This document shows, piece by piece, positions 11,061-20,024 of a stretch of DNA of 64,000 bases (position 1 is the first letter of the stretch; the number at the start of each line of letters is the position of its first letter). The notes under the pieces were generated by a model that worked only from the letters and a program-made list of their open reading frames with translations, had not been told where the DNA came from and searched no databases. Made by a program: the position numbers and the translations under genes. The stretch comes from Aricia agestis. Lineage: Eukaryota; Arthropoda; Insecta; Lepidoptera; Lycaenidae. The DNA is taken from assembly GCF_905147365.1 (NCBI RefSeq), contig NC_056419.1, positions 4,161,501 through 4,225,500 on the forward strand. Reading direction: 5' to 3'.

Positions 11061-11557
11061 GCGTGGCAGAGAGACACTTGTATAACTTCCCATACTCGTA
11101 GATACCTCGTTTAAATTGAAATTCTACTAGATTTTCCTTAGCCAGTAACAGTTAACGGTCGTACATCCAGTCAAATGAATACTGCTTTAGAATTGGCCAC
11201 TAAATGTCGTCGATCGTTAAATATTTTATTAGCTAAAACATCGACGTTTCCGCGCGACCGCTGTTGCAATCCGATATTTAGGTTACAAACCAAGTCTATT
11301 GTGCAAAGTGAAACGTTTTAACTTGTTACAGTCCATGTTATAGAAGGCAGCGGCTTAGAATTTGCTAAACCACTGCCTCCCTAAAATGGCTCTGATAACT
11401 GTAACGGTGCTTCGGATTTTTTTTTAATCCGATCGTTTCTGCATTAAAAAAGGTATCAAATATTTCGAAATGAAATAACGAATTTTTTACTGAATTCGGC
11501 GTCTGTAAAAATCCATAATAATATTACAATTTCGTAGTGTGTCCTTCTGTTTTTAGG
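11061..11557. other. Unassigned spacer
   Basis: No gene was recognised. The region has mixed composition, with TCGACGTTTCCGCGCGACCG near 11240. Confidence 0.35.
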
Positions 11558-11985
11558 GTTCCGTACCCAAAGGGTAAAAACGAGACCCTATTACTGAGAC
11601 TTCGATGTATGTCCGTTTGTCTCCAGGCTGTAACTCAAGAACGGTAATAGCTAAAGAGTTGAAAATTTCACAGATTATGTATTTCTATTGCCGCTATAAC
11701 ACCAAATACTAAAAACAAAATAAATTAAATGTTTAAGGAGGGCTCTCATACAACAAACGTGATTTTTCAAACATTTTTTGCTCGGTATCAATGATGACAA
11801 CAGGTAGGCACTTGAAATTTCCACAAAAGCCTGAATTAAATGTGTACTTTAATAATTAATAATAATATTTTTAAAAAATCAAAATTTAAGGGGGGCTCCC
11901 ATACAAAAAACACAATTTTTGGCCTATTTTTGCTCTATAACGGTACGGAACCCTTCATGCGCGAGTCCGACTCGCACTTGGTCGA
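11558..11985 (+). repeat. GGGTTCCGTACC repeat, near full length
   Basis: It begins GGGTTCCGTACCCAAAGGG and ends with ACGGTACGGAACCC followed by GCGCGAGTCCGACTCGCAC, so its ends are inverted copies of GGGTTCCGTACC. Internal marks are CTGTCTCCAGGCTGTAACTC, TGTATTTCTATTGCCGCTAT and GGGCTCTCATACAA. Related copies lie at 16395 (plus), 21685 (partial) and 24460 (minus). The family is very common in Lepidoptera; its class is uncertain. Confidence 0.7.
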
Positions 11986-12215
11986 TTATCTATCTCTTCA
12001 CGCTCAAGCCGCTCAAACGATTTTATTGGGTACGGAGATGGACGTTGATTACTTTGAGACCCGAAAAAAAGACATAATATTATAACATTATGTAAGTAAC
12101 ACCTTTATCACGGAAAAATGTTTTGGCTCTCGTTGAGCTAGATATTTAGTTTTTTGTATAGTATCATAAGTTCAAGATATAATATTAATATGTAACATTA
12201 CACACTAAGCATAGC

Positions 12216-12578
12216 GCCTCCGTGGTCTAGTGGTATAGAGCGCGGCTCTTGACTCGGAGGTCGTGGGTTCGATTCCCGCGTTGGAAACATGTTATTTCCA
12301 AGTTAGGTTAGGACAATGCAGGCTGATCACCTGATTGTCTGACAAGTAAGATGATCCATGCGTCGGATGGGCATGTAAAAAGTCGGTCCTGCGCCTGATC
12401 TCTCGCCAGTCGTGTCGGTCGTCCGTCCCACTGGGTTATGAGAGTAAAGGAATAGAGAGTGCTCTTGTGTACTGCGCACACACTTGGGCACTATAAATTA
12501 CTCCTACGTAGCTGGCCTGGTTTCAATGAAACCGGCCACCGTCACCGAAACCGGTGTGGGAGCTATTATTATTATTAC
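12216..12578 (+). mobile_element. SINE-C, tRNA-derived SINE
   Basis: The tRNA-like head has box A GTGGTCTAGTGGTATAGAGC and box B GGGTTCGATTCCC, then TTGGAAACATGTTATTTCC. The body includes GATGATCCATGCGTCGGATG and ACTGCGCACACACTTGGGC, and ends GAAACCGGTGTGGGAGC with an (ATT)n tail. A second copy at 52810-53295 shows the same order. A strong pol III promoter pair is visible; a functional tRNA is unlikely because the similarity continues far beyond the head. Confidence 0.88.
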
Positions 12579-13035
12579 TTGGTATTTAATTATGTCTTAT
12601 GCCATCACAGTAATTTTCTGGGTAACCTTCAAAATATCTGGTAGCGAGAATAGCAAATCGCTGTCGCTTATCATTTGCATTCTAAATCCAGCATGTTTTA
12701 TTCAGACGAACAACTCGTTACTGCAGAGCATTGTGGTCGCTAAACACACGCGGCCAGCGACCACATTCGCGCACAAGCTTAGTTTATTTTAAAACATAAC
12801 TTCGCGAATGCCGAATCTATTTACTACACGAAATGTTGTATGAGGCTTAAAAATAAACTTCTGTGCATCATTATCTATGTTTGGTTTCACTTTTGTGTTT
12901 TACTGTCGATTTTTTAAGAATTTACAAAATTCTGCTGCTGCTTAGACCTTAGAATGCCATATTCTGCTTGCGTTCTTGTAACAACAGTTTGTTTGCGATA
13001 TAAAGCTTATACTTGCGCGCAATTATATAATAAAC
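12579..13035. other. Unassigned spacer with a small hairpin
   Basis: Near 12730-12765 the sequence GTGGTCGCT pairs with AGCGACCAC around a loop of about 16 bases. I see no gene. Confidence 0.35.
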
Positions 13036-13305
13036 TAGCTGTTGCCCACGACTTCGTCCGCGTCAGTAAAATGTGATTTTAACAAATAAAAAAGAAAGAA
13101 AACCCTTTTTAAGGTTCCTCTATAAAAAAAGTAAAATATATCCTCCTCCTGTTCGAAAGTCGGTTAAAAAGTAGCCTAAGTTATTCCTTACTACATCAGC
13201 TATGTGCCTTAAAAAGTCCCGTCAAAATCGCTCCAGTCATTTCAGAGATTAGCCGGAACAAACAGACAGACAGACAGACATACATACAGACAAAAATTGT
13301 AAAAA
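13036..13305 (+). repeat. LRU-related repeat with (GACA)n
   Basis: It begins AGCTGTTGCCCACGACTTCG, passes through CTCCTCCTGTTCGAAAGTCGG and AAAATCGCTCCAGTCATTTC, and ends in a CAGA/CAGACATACA microsatellite at 13260-13295. This is the 'GCCCGCGACTTCGTCCGCG' repeat widespread in Lepidoptera. Confidence 0.7.
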
Positions 13306-13423
13306 ATGTTGTTTTGGTGTCTGTACCCTATAACCATTAATATGCATTTAGTAAAAAACGGTTATTTCAATATTATAAACAGACACTCCAATTTTATTTA
13401 TATGTATAGATGTATACAGGGTG

Positions 13424-13565
13424 TAACAAAAATAAGTGATTGTATTGTAGGCAAGGGCTCGAGCGTCACGAGTTTCCCCATACAAAAGTGAAAAAAATAA
13501 TTTCGTCTTTCAGCGCTGCTACTTTCACAGTGAACTCTATACAGGGGACACAACACACCCTAAAT
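13424..13565. repeat. Copy of the AGCGCTGCT...ACACCCT repeat
   Basis: The right part, CAGCGCTGCTACTTTCACAG to ACACACCC, matches both arms of the inverted repeat at 912-1102. The left end ACAGGGTGTAAC is a partial complement of the right end, which suggests a small DNA element with ACACCC-type ends. Confidence 0.5.
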
Positions 13566-13866
13566 TACTTTTGTTAGACGATGAAGAGATTAACATTTAA
13601 AACGTCTGTAATGGAATAGTCATATTTTTCATATCAATAGATAAATAATTATTATTACTTTCAATAAGTTTACTTTTACAACGCTATTGTTTTATTAAAC
13701 TAGCTTCACAGTAAATTTTCTTATCAATACAAAGTAGGTATAGTAACCGCAAAATGGAGAACACACAAGGTGTTAAAACCACACATTTAATTTTAATTGG
13801 CTTTCTAATAGCATAGCATAGTCGCTAGTTCCTCAGACCGAGTGGTTGGTACTTGGTTTAAACAAA

Positions 13867-14217
13867 GGGTGGGTTGCACCAGAGGCGTGGTTAAGGTTAA
13901 ATTAAGTCAAAGTTATGGTTATAGTTAAAGCTAACTTTAACTTTAATCTTAACTTTGACCACAGAATTTGACAGATGACAGCTGGTCCAACAAGATTATA
14001 AATGAACGTGGGCGGGGGCGCTGCTGGTAAAGGAGAACTGTCAAAAATGGCGTTTTTGTATGATGACAGCGTTAGTTCCTTTTTTCGCCATGCTCATTTA
14101 AAGCCTTGTCGAGCTCAAGGTTATGGTTAAATATTTTTTACTTTAACCAAAGATTTGACATTTTGCATTGTAGTTAAAGTTACAGTTATAGTTAAAGTAA
14201 GTTGGTGCAACCCACCC
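13867..14217. mobile_element. MITE with GGGTGGGTTGCACCA TIRs enclosing a second MITE core
   Basis: The ends match those of 10352-11057 exactly over about 15 bases. Inside are repeated GTTAAAG/TATGGTTA motifs near both ends, and between them (about 13990-14115) the module GGTAAAGGAGAACTGTCAAA ... TTTTTTCGCC, which is the core of the 7851-8008 MITE. TAA follows the right end (14218-14220); the left flank is AAA. Confidence 0.75.
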
Positions 14218-14446
14218 TAAAGCTATTTTCTAGGAGACCTATAAAAATCTGAGTGCTAATAGTGTTTATTTGTATGCATAATATTGCATATTTTTATAGG
14301 TAGTATTATGTAGAATCTAATTATTTTATTTAAATAGCTACCATTTTAATGTAACACTATTTTATTATTTTTCTTAAATTATACTATCATGTAGATAATT
14401 ATAATATAATCAACCATAATATCTGCTAACATATTTTATTGTTTTC

Positions 14447-14627
14447 AGCGGGGCTAAAATGGTGACATTTAGCAATTCCTCTCAATCAATTCAGCAAATG
14501 AATTGTCAAAACTGTCAAACTGACAAAATATGTCAAATTAGCATTTGCAAGCAGACTTGCATTTCGCGATTTAAAAAAAATTAATCATAATATTATGATT
14601 CTCCAAAGCGATCATTTTAGCCCCGCT
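14447..14627. mobile_element. MITE with AGCGGGGCTAAAATG TIRs
   Basis: The 15-base termini AGCGGGGCTAAAATG and CATTTTAGCCCCGCT are exact complements 181 bases apart. The interior is AT-rich with TGTCAAA motifs and has no coding frame. I could not define a TSD. Confidence 0.75.
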
Positions 14628-15579
14628 TATAAAAACGTCGAAGTAGGTCACAACTCACAGCCCACCGGTCTTCTATTGTACCTAAATTAATGAATTAATT
14701 AATTTAATAACTAATTCGTTACAAAATTATAATACTGAATCGAGCAAGAAACAAAACATGTTTTTTAAAAAGTAGAATTATCTATGATGATTTACTGAAA
14801 GGTTTCTTTGATTCATAATGTTAAATTAACAAAACTCCAGTTACTTCACAGCAAATTAATATCAGGTATGTTGATACAATTAAGTCAACTTAGGAATCTT
14901 CAATTTATTTCTATAATAAATAGCAAAAATGTGGTTTTTATTAAATAAACTAAGAATAATTGTCGCAACTTGAACACGAGACATTCTTTAGTTCAAACGG
15001 GCCGACTTGTTTCATTCATTCCCATCATAAGAAAAGCTACCTACTGAAATATTTATAGAATTAATAATTATAACGTGTAATTATAGCTTTCCTGTCCGGC
15101 TAACTTTCGTTGAAAAAAAGTAATTTCACGGCAATTGTAGGATGTTGATATTTTTGTTCGCACACTTGGCTGATTCTACCGAAGTGGTAAAGCAAGAATG
15201 AAAAAAAAATAATGTAAAACAGTTTCAAATGTGTAGTTTAGCCTGTAATCCTTATTTAATATTTACCCTTTTAATTTTTAACTTAAACTGAACGGTTTTT
15301 GGGTCTCGAATACATTTTTTTTAATTTTCAGCTGTTATCACAATTTTATTAAGTTTTCAAAAGACATACAAACAGTGTTTTTTCAATAGGGCTGATAAGT
15401 CTTAAACATTTATGGATAACTGTACTAGATGTAAGTACATTTTTCTGAGACGAAAAGTATCCTATGTCCTCTTTTGGGACTCCTATCTCCTTTTCTAAGT
15501 GAATTAAGATAGAGACGGACAGACTTTCACATGTTTTTCTAAATAAATATAACTCAAAGGTGACTGACTGACTGACATC
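14628..15579. other. Unassigned AT-rich region
   Basis: No gene or repeat was recognised. A 78-codon minus-strand frame (15349-15585) has no domain. TGACTGAC repeats near 15560 lead into the next repeat. Confidence 0.35.
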
Positions 15580-15980
15580 AATCAATGACTGATATCAATG
15601 CACAGCCTAAACCACTGGATGGATAGGGCTGAAAATTGACAGGTAGATGTTATGAGTTATGACGTACTTATCACGTAGACAACCGCTAAGAAAGTATTTT
15701 GTTCAGTTCTACTCCTAAGAGGAAAAAAATGGGGATGGAATACAATATTCCATCCCCATTTTTTTCCTCTTTTTTTTAAATTTAATTATGTACTTACTTC
15801 TTAACGGGAGCAAAGCCGCCGGCAAAAGCTAGTTTATTATAGCCCGTTTCGCTGCGTGAATCGGGAATCCAGATAAGTCCACGTATCTACAGTACCGTAT
15901 TTCTCACAGAGAGGGCGCTGATAGTTGTCTACATCGCGCTATCGCTTACTCGTATTGCGATAAACATTAATAATGTCAAT
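15580..15980 (+). repeat. CATCAATCAATGACTG repeat (copy 1, empty TAA site)
   Basis: Segments in order: ATCAATCAATGACTGATATC, AACCACTGGATGGAT, ATTGACAGGTAGATGTTATG, CCGCTAAGAAAGTATTTTG, a hairpin, ACGGGAGCAAAGCCGCCGGC, TATAGCCCGTTTCGCTGCGT and TCTACATCGCGCTATCGC. The same order occurs at 17412-17980, where two MITEs interrupt it. Partial copies lie at 20395 and 22425. The uninterrupted CTCCTAAGAGG is at 15711-15721. Confidence 0.75.
15717..15771. repeat. Hairpin with 26-base arms and a 3-base loop
   Basis: The left arm AAGAGGAAAAAAATGGGG to GGAATA (15717-15742) pairs with 15746-15771 around CAA. The sister repeat at 17792 has only one arm-like stretch, so the palindrome arose in this copy or was lost there. 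Confidence 0.75.
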
Positions 15981-16103
15981 AACTCGTTAACCATCACGTC
16001 TTACAGATTTCGAATGTAATAATTTATAAATTATCTGAAGACGGTACGGTCTACAGTAACTAAATTGTAGGTAGCCGTATAATCTTAGTCTGGGACCTGG
16101 GGC

Positions 16104-16287
16104 CTTACTCTCGAAACTGATATCGATTTTCGATTTTAACGGTTTTTGACACTTTAGACATCTAAAATAGCGCTATTTTATCTAATAGTTAATACATATA
16201 TATTATGCATGTCATGTCTAAAGTCTGCTAAAGTGTCAAAAACCGTTGAAATCGAAAATCGAAATCGATATCAGTTTCGGGAGTAAG
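16104..16287. mobile_element. MITE with CTTACTC(T/C)CGAAACTG TIRs
   Basis: The left arm has CTTACTCTCGAAACTGATAT, then CGATTTTCGATTTTAACGG and TTTTTGACACTTTAG. The right arm is the complement with small differences and ends CGGGAGTAAG. The arms are about 60 bases each. Confidence 0.75.
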
Positions 16288-16290
16288 TCA

Positions 16291-16362
16291 CCTGGGTTCA
16301 CTAGAAAAACTTTTTTATACTATTGATAGTAAGTATAAAAAAGTTTTTCTAGTAAACCCAGG
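16291..16362. repeat. Hairpin with 30-base arms
   Basis: CCTGGGTTCACTAGAAAAAC ... TTTATAC (16291-16320) pairs with 16333-16362 around a 12-base loop, with one mismatch. It follows directly after the 16104-16287 MITE and its last GG is shared with the next hairpin. Confidence 0.8.
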
Positions 16363-16409
16363 TACGGAACCCTAAAATTAGCTTGAGCTAATTTTTAGGG
16401 TTCCGTACC
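16361..16409. repeat. Hairpin of back-to-back GGGTTCCGTACC ends
   Basis: GGTACGGAACCCTAAAATTA GCT pairs with its complement, ending GGGTTCCGTACC, around a TG centre. The right arm is the start of the repeat at 16395-16665, so the left arm is an inverted copy of that start. Confidence 0.8.
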
Positions 16410-16665
16410 CAAAGGGTAAAAACGGAACCCTATTACTGAGACTTCGATGTCTGTCCGTCTGTCCGTCTGTCTCCAGGCTGTAACTAAAGAACGGTAATCC
16501 GTAATAGCTAGAGAGTTGAAATTTTCACAGATTAAGTTTAGGTATCTAAAATCGCTATAACAACAAATAAGTACTAAAAACAAAATAAATTAAATATTTA
16601 AAGGGGGCTCCCATACAACAAACGTGATTATTCAAACTTTTTTTGCTCGGTATCAATGATGACTC
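16395..16665 (+). repeat. GGGTTCCGTACC repeat, 3' shortened
   Basis: It follows the 11558 copy from GGGTTCCGTACCCAAAGGG through the CTGTCCGTCTGTC microsatellite, CTCCAGGCTGTAAC and GGGGGCTCCCATACAACAAA to CTCGGTATCAATGATGAC, where it stops. The far end with ACGGTACGGAACCC is missing. Confidence 0.7.
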
Positions 16666-16735
16666 TGAATATACCTTACCTATATAGAATTAATATACCT
16701 TATATAGAATTCAGGGGAATTCTATAATCTACTAA

Positions 16736-16793
16736 GTCTACTCTGCTTTAATAAAGGCTGGTAGGGACCAGCCTTTATTAAAGCAGAGTAGAC
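16736..16793. repeat. Perfect 58-base hairpin
   Basis: The 27-base arm GTCTACTCTGCTTTAATAAA GGCTGGT and its exact complement flank AGGG. The size and pairing resemble a miniature MITE. A small-RNA precursor is possible in principle, but nothing else supports one. Confidence 0.8.
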
Positions 16794-16831
16794 AGAATTA
16801 TAATTAAAGTTTCTGATTCTGATTTCTGATA

Positions 16832-17272
16832 CACGGTCGTCAACGGCGGTCGTCAACAGCAAAAAATAGTATGCGCGTTGCCAGTCACACTATTGTCAAT
16901 TCTGGTGTTGTCGACCAAAGTTTTTCATTTTTCATTTCTTTGTGGCTAAGTGGTGAGCGCGTTGGTAGCTCAAGCCGGAGGTCGCGGGTTAGAATCCCGC
17001 CGACGGAACAAAAAGTTTCCAATGTTCCCGGGTCTGGATGTGTATTAAATATGTGTATGATATAATAAAAAAATCTTAAATACATATATGTATAGTATAA
17101 ATATAAAAGTATTAAATTAAATATATTTCCGTTGTCTGGTACCTGTAACACAAGTCCTTTAGGTATTATTACGGGGCCAGACTGACGTGGTGTGAAGCGT
17201 CCATAGATTTTATTTATTTATTTATTTTATTTATACATTTTGCGTGGTCGTCAACCGCCGTTGACGACCGTG
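16832..17272. mobile_element. MITE with CACGGTCGTCAACGGCGG TIRs, split by SINE-A
   Basis: The left end TACACGGTCGTCAACGGCGG (from 16830) and the right end CCGCCGTTGACGACCGTGTA (to 17274) are complements, with TA at both outer edges, as in Tc1/mariner insertions. Most of the interior is the SINE-A copy at 16935-17240, so the host element was short. Confidence 0.7.
16935..17240 (+). mobile_element. SINE-A, full-length copy inside a MITE
   Basis: The head has box A-like TGTGGCTAAGTGG and box B GGGTTAGAATCCC, then GACGGAACAAAAAG. The body carries TTCCGTTGTCTGGTACCTGT, CACAAGTCC and GACTGACGTGGTGTGAAGCG and closes TCCATAGATTT with a (TTTA)n tail. The body matches the copy at 19751. Confidence 0.85.
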
Positions 17273-17540
17273 TATCTTGATAGATCTTGATACTTAAAGT
17301 AGAGGTTGGTAGGGAATAGGGATGATAAGTCCCTACAAATCTGGTTTTGTGAATTACGCCAGATGGCGTGGTTGATGATATTATGATTGTTAGTTGTCAC
17401 CTGTTGTTACACATCAATCAATGACTGATATCAATGCACCCAAACCACTGGATGGATTGGGCTGAAAATTGACAGGTAGATGTTATGATGTATCACGTAG
17501 ACAACCGCTAAGAAAGTATTTTGTTCAGTTCTATTCCTAA

Positions 17541-17586
17541 GGACGCCTTCACATTTCGTCGTCGTCGACGTAATGTGAAGGCGTCC
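17541..17586. mobile_element. 46-base MITE flanked by TAA
   Basis: GGACGCCTTCACATT and AATGTGAAGGCGTCC are exact complements with 16 bases of TCG-rich sequence between. TAA lies on both sides (17538-17540 and 17587-17589). It is absent from the sister repeat at 15715. Confidence 0.85.
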
Positions 17587-17589
17587 TAA

Positions 17590-17788
17590 GGCCGTGTACA
17601 CAAACTGACTATACGCCGCTGAATGTGAGCAGGCTCTCAGTGTGAACGTGAGTGAACGTGAAAATATACGGTATCGAATGTCCGCGCCTACGCCTAGCGT
17701 AATAGCGTATTGTCGGTTAGGACTTAGGTGTGATTTGTGAACGAAAAAGTGAATATAGGCGTATAGTCAGTTTGGTGTGAACACGGCC
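17590..17788. mobile_element. 199-base MITE flanked by TAA
   Basis: The termini are GGCCGTGTACACAAACTGAC on the left and, complemented on the right, GGCCGTGTTCACACCAAACT, followed inward by TATACGCC in both. TAA is at 17587-17589 and 17789-17791, so it abuts the 46-base MITE and shares its TAA. Confidence 0.85.
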
Positions 17789-18102
17789 TAAGAGGAGAAA
17801 ATAGGGGGATGGAAATGATGGAATTGTATTAATACTTCTTAACGGGAGCAAAGCCGCCGGCAAAAACTAGTTTATTATAGCCCGTTTCGCTGCGTCATCA
17901 ATAGTATAGTTCTCGTAGAGAGGGCGCTGATAGTTGTCTACATCGCGCTATCGCTTACTCGTAATGCGTTGAACATTAATACGTTCGATACATATTTCGT
18001 CGTCAAATAACAGACTTCGATTGCAAATAGTTTGATATTTTTGGGACACGGTTTCTACAGTATCTACATTGTAGGTAACCGTATGGACTATGAGACTCAT
18101 CT

Positions 18103-18232
18103 ATACTAGTAAAGCAGAAGAGTTTTTTAGTTTGTTTGAACGCGCTAATCTCAGGAACTACTGGTCCGATTCCAAAAATTCTTTCAGTGTTAGATAGTCC
18201 GTTTAATCGAGGAAGGCTATATTTTATTACGC
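18103..18232 (+). repeat. LRU-related repeat, 'GAACGCGCTAATCTCAGGAA' type
   Basis: The block ACTAGTAAAGCAGAAGAG, TTTGAACGCGCTAATCTCAG, TCTTTCAGTGTTAGATAG and GAGGAAGGCTATATTTTAT is a unit often seen in Lepidoptera. It stops where the large MITE at 18236 begins. Confidence 0.55.
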
Positions 18233-18235
18233 TAA

Positions 18236-19265
18236 GACCCAGTTTCATTAAGCAATGTTAAATAAATAATGGCTTGTTAAATCAGTTAACGGCCTGTTAG
18301 AGCTATCGAGCGTTCCACCATACACTAATGTCATGTGAAATCGCCTAACACGGTGTTAAATTTTAATTCCTGCTGGGGAGGTCCGTTAAATATATAACAG
18401 GCCGTTATAATAGTCAAAACAAAAACTGTCAATGACGATATCTAATATCAATAAAAGAATATGTTTTGACTTTTGAGTGTTTCCGCCATGCTTCGCCACA
18501 TCCTTACATACTTAGAGTATACATTAGCAAGCTATAGAGCGCGCGCATCGCTCGTTCCCCGTTGTGCCGATCGTAAGCAGAAGTTCTATAGATACTTGTC
18601 AAAGGTATAACGCAAGTCTAGTGATGTTCCATGCGCCATCGTTTGACGCTTATAGGAAAATATGTTCACACTCGTGCTTACAGTTCATACCTTGTTAGAA
18701 GCACTCTATAGCTTGCTATAATGTATACTCTATGCTTACATATTATTTATTATTTTTCATGTTATGCATAATTATTTATTTTCATTTTGTCAAAAATTCA
18801 GCCCTCGGATTTTCCTTGACATTGCAAATACACTGACTTGTATCAAAATTACCAAACCGAAATAAGTAAATAAAATTTTGTATCATGATTCATGTTTTCA
18901 GCTTTGACAGATCATAATTATTAACCTGGTAAATTAAAAAGAACTATTGTAGTGTAACAAATGTAAGCGATCAGTGATATTTTAATTTGTTCGCATTATC
19001 TACCATATTATACGAATAAGGTGAAAATGACACATTGCAGCCAACATGTCGTATTAAACTTGTACATTGCAATTTCGTCGCCTTATAACAAGAACGAACG
19101 AATTGAATGTTATTTACTCGTTGTTCACTTAACATTGTATTTACTAATTCGCTGTTAAATTTTTACTGTTGGACATAAGTTTTTTAACAGTCTGTTTAAT
19201 TTTCCAAGGTCCGTTAAGTAATGCCTTGTTAGGATTTAACAAACAGAGGTTGGTGAAATTGGGTC
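18236..19265. mobile_element. 1.03 kb non-autonomous element, GACCCA(G/A)TTTCA(T/C) TIRs, TAA duplication
   Basis: The left end is GACCCAGTTTCATTAA; the right end is TTGGTGAAATTGGGTC, its imperfect complement. TAA flanks both (18233-18235 and 19266-19268). The ends resemble those of the 140-base MITE at 40036-40175. GTTAA-rich motifs near both ends form subterminal repeats. A second element is nested at 18515. No transposase frame remains. Confidence 0.75.
18515..18730. mobile_element. Nested MITE with GAGTATAC TIRs and TA duplication
   Basis: The left end GAGTATACATTAGCAAGC and the right end, GCTTGCTATAATGTATACTC, are complements apart from a two-base insertion, with CTATAGAG inside both. 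TA lies on each side, as in Tc1/mariner elements. It interrupts the 1.03 kb element. Confidence 0.7.
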
Positions 19266-19421
19266 TAATAGTAATATAATTTATGAGTAACACCCTACAA
19301 ATAGAACAATCCATATTTTAGGACCATCAATTCAAAGTATGAAATCCTTTCTATCTCTGTTGGGCGTTGGCTACCACTTTCGAGATTTTTCGCAAATAAA
19401 AATGTTGTTCGTCTTATCTTT

Positions 19422-19665
19422 GGGGGGGGGGGGGGGGGGGCAAATTACGCTGATTCTGGGCCAGGGATGGGGCAAGTCAGATTTTTTATAAGCTAGGTGT
19501 TTATAAAGAATAAGAAATTAATAATTTTCAGTTGTAAAAATATTGAAAACAAATGGCAAAAATTCGTTTTATTATTTTTAATTTTTATAGATGAAAGTAC
19601 TAGATAATATACTTAGTAGGGACGTCAACATGATCCAGGGGGGGCAGCTGCCCCCCCCCCCCCCC
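19422..19665. repeat. Segment bounded by a 19-G run and a 15-C run
   Basis: G19 is at 19422-19440 and C15 at 19651-19665, the latter after GGGGGGGCAGCTG. The flanks GGCAAATTACGC and CTTGCCCTCCTCGGTACGCC look like parts of a transposon whose GC-rich ends are known to carry such runs. Run lengths in an assembly are unreliable. Confidence 0.5.
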
Positions 19666-19750
19666 TTGCCCTCCTCGGTACGCCCATGCAGTAAGACCTG
19701 TGAATAATTGTGATACCTATAATAATATACACTGTGATACCTCTAATATC

Positions 19751-20024
19751 GACGACCTCTGTGGCTCAGTGGTTGCAGAGCGCGTTGGTAGCTCAAGCCG
19801 GGGGTCGCGGGTTCGAATCCCGCTGACGGAACAAAAAGTTTTCAATATATGTGTGTGATATAATAAAAATCTTAAATATATGTATAGTATAAAAGTATTA
19901 AATATATTTCCGTTGTCTGGTACCTGTAACACAAGTCCTTCAAGTACTTAGCACGGGACGAGACTGACGTGGTGTGAAGCGTCCATAGATATTATTATTA
20001 TATTATATTATTATTATTACTATC
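19751..20024 (+). mobile_element. SINE-A, full-length copy
   Basis: The head is intact: CGACCTCTGTGGCTCAGTGG with box B GGGTTCGAATCCC, then TGACGGAACAAAAAG. The body has TTCCGTTGTCTGGTACCTGT and GACTGACGTGGTGTGAAGCG, and it ends in an (ATT)n tract. Compared with the 16935 copy it lacks a short segment after CAAAAAG. Confidence 0.88.

Larger units (their letters stand above)
17412..17980 (+). repeat. CATCAATCAATGACTG repeat (copy 2, with two MITEs inside)
   Basis: It has the same order of blocks as 15580-15980. The TAA after TTCTATTCC is followed by two MITEs (17541-17586 and 17590-17788), after which the repeat resumes with GAGGAGAAAATAGGGGG and ACGGGAGCAAAGCCGCCGGC. Confidence 0.75.

Noticed and set aside
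10625..11093. Four overlapping frames on both strands with repeated translations
   Set aside because: They are the tandem hairpins read in different frames.
12216..12290. tRNA gene
   Set aside because: The tRNA-like head continues into a body shared with 52810-53295, so it is a SINE. The acceptor stem does not close.
16885..17151. 88-codon minus-strand frame
   Set aside because: It is the complement of SINE-A; a similar frame appears at 19717-19932 over another copy.
19755..19830. tRNA gene
   Set aside because: Same reasoning: three copies share head and body (SINE-A).
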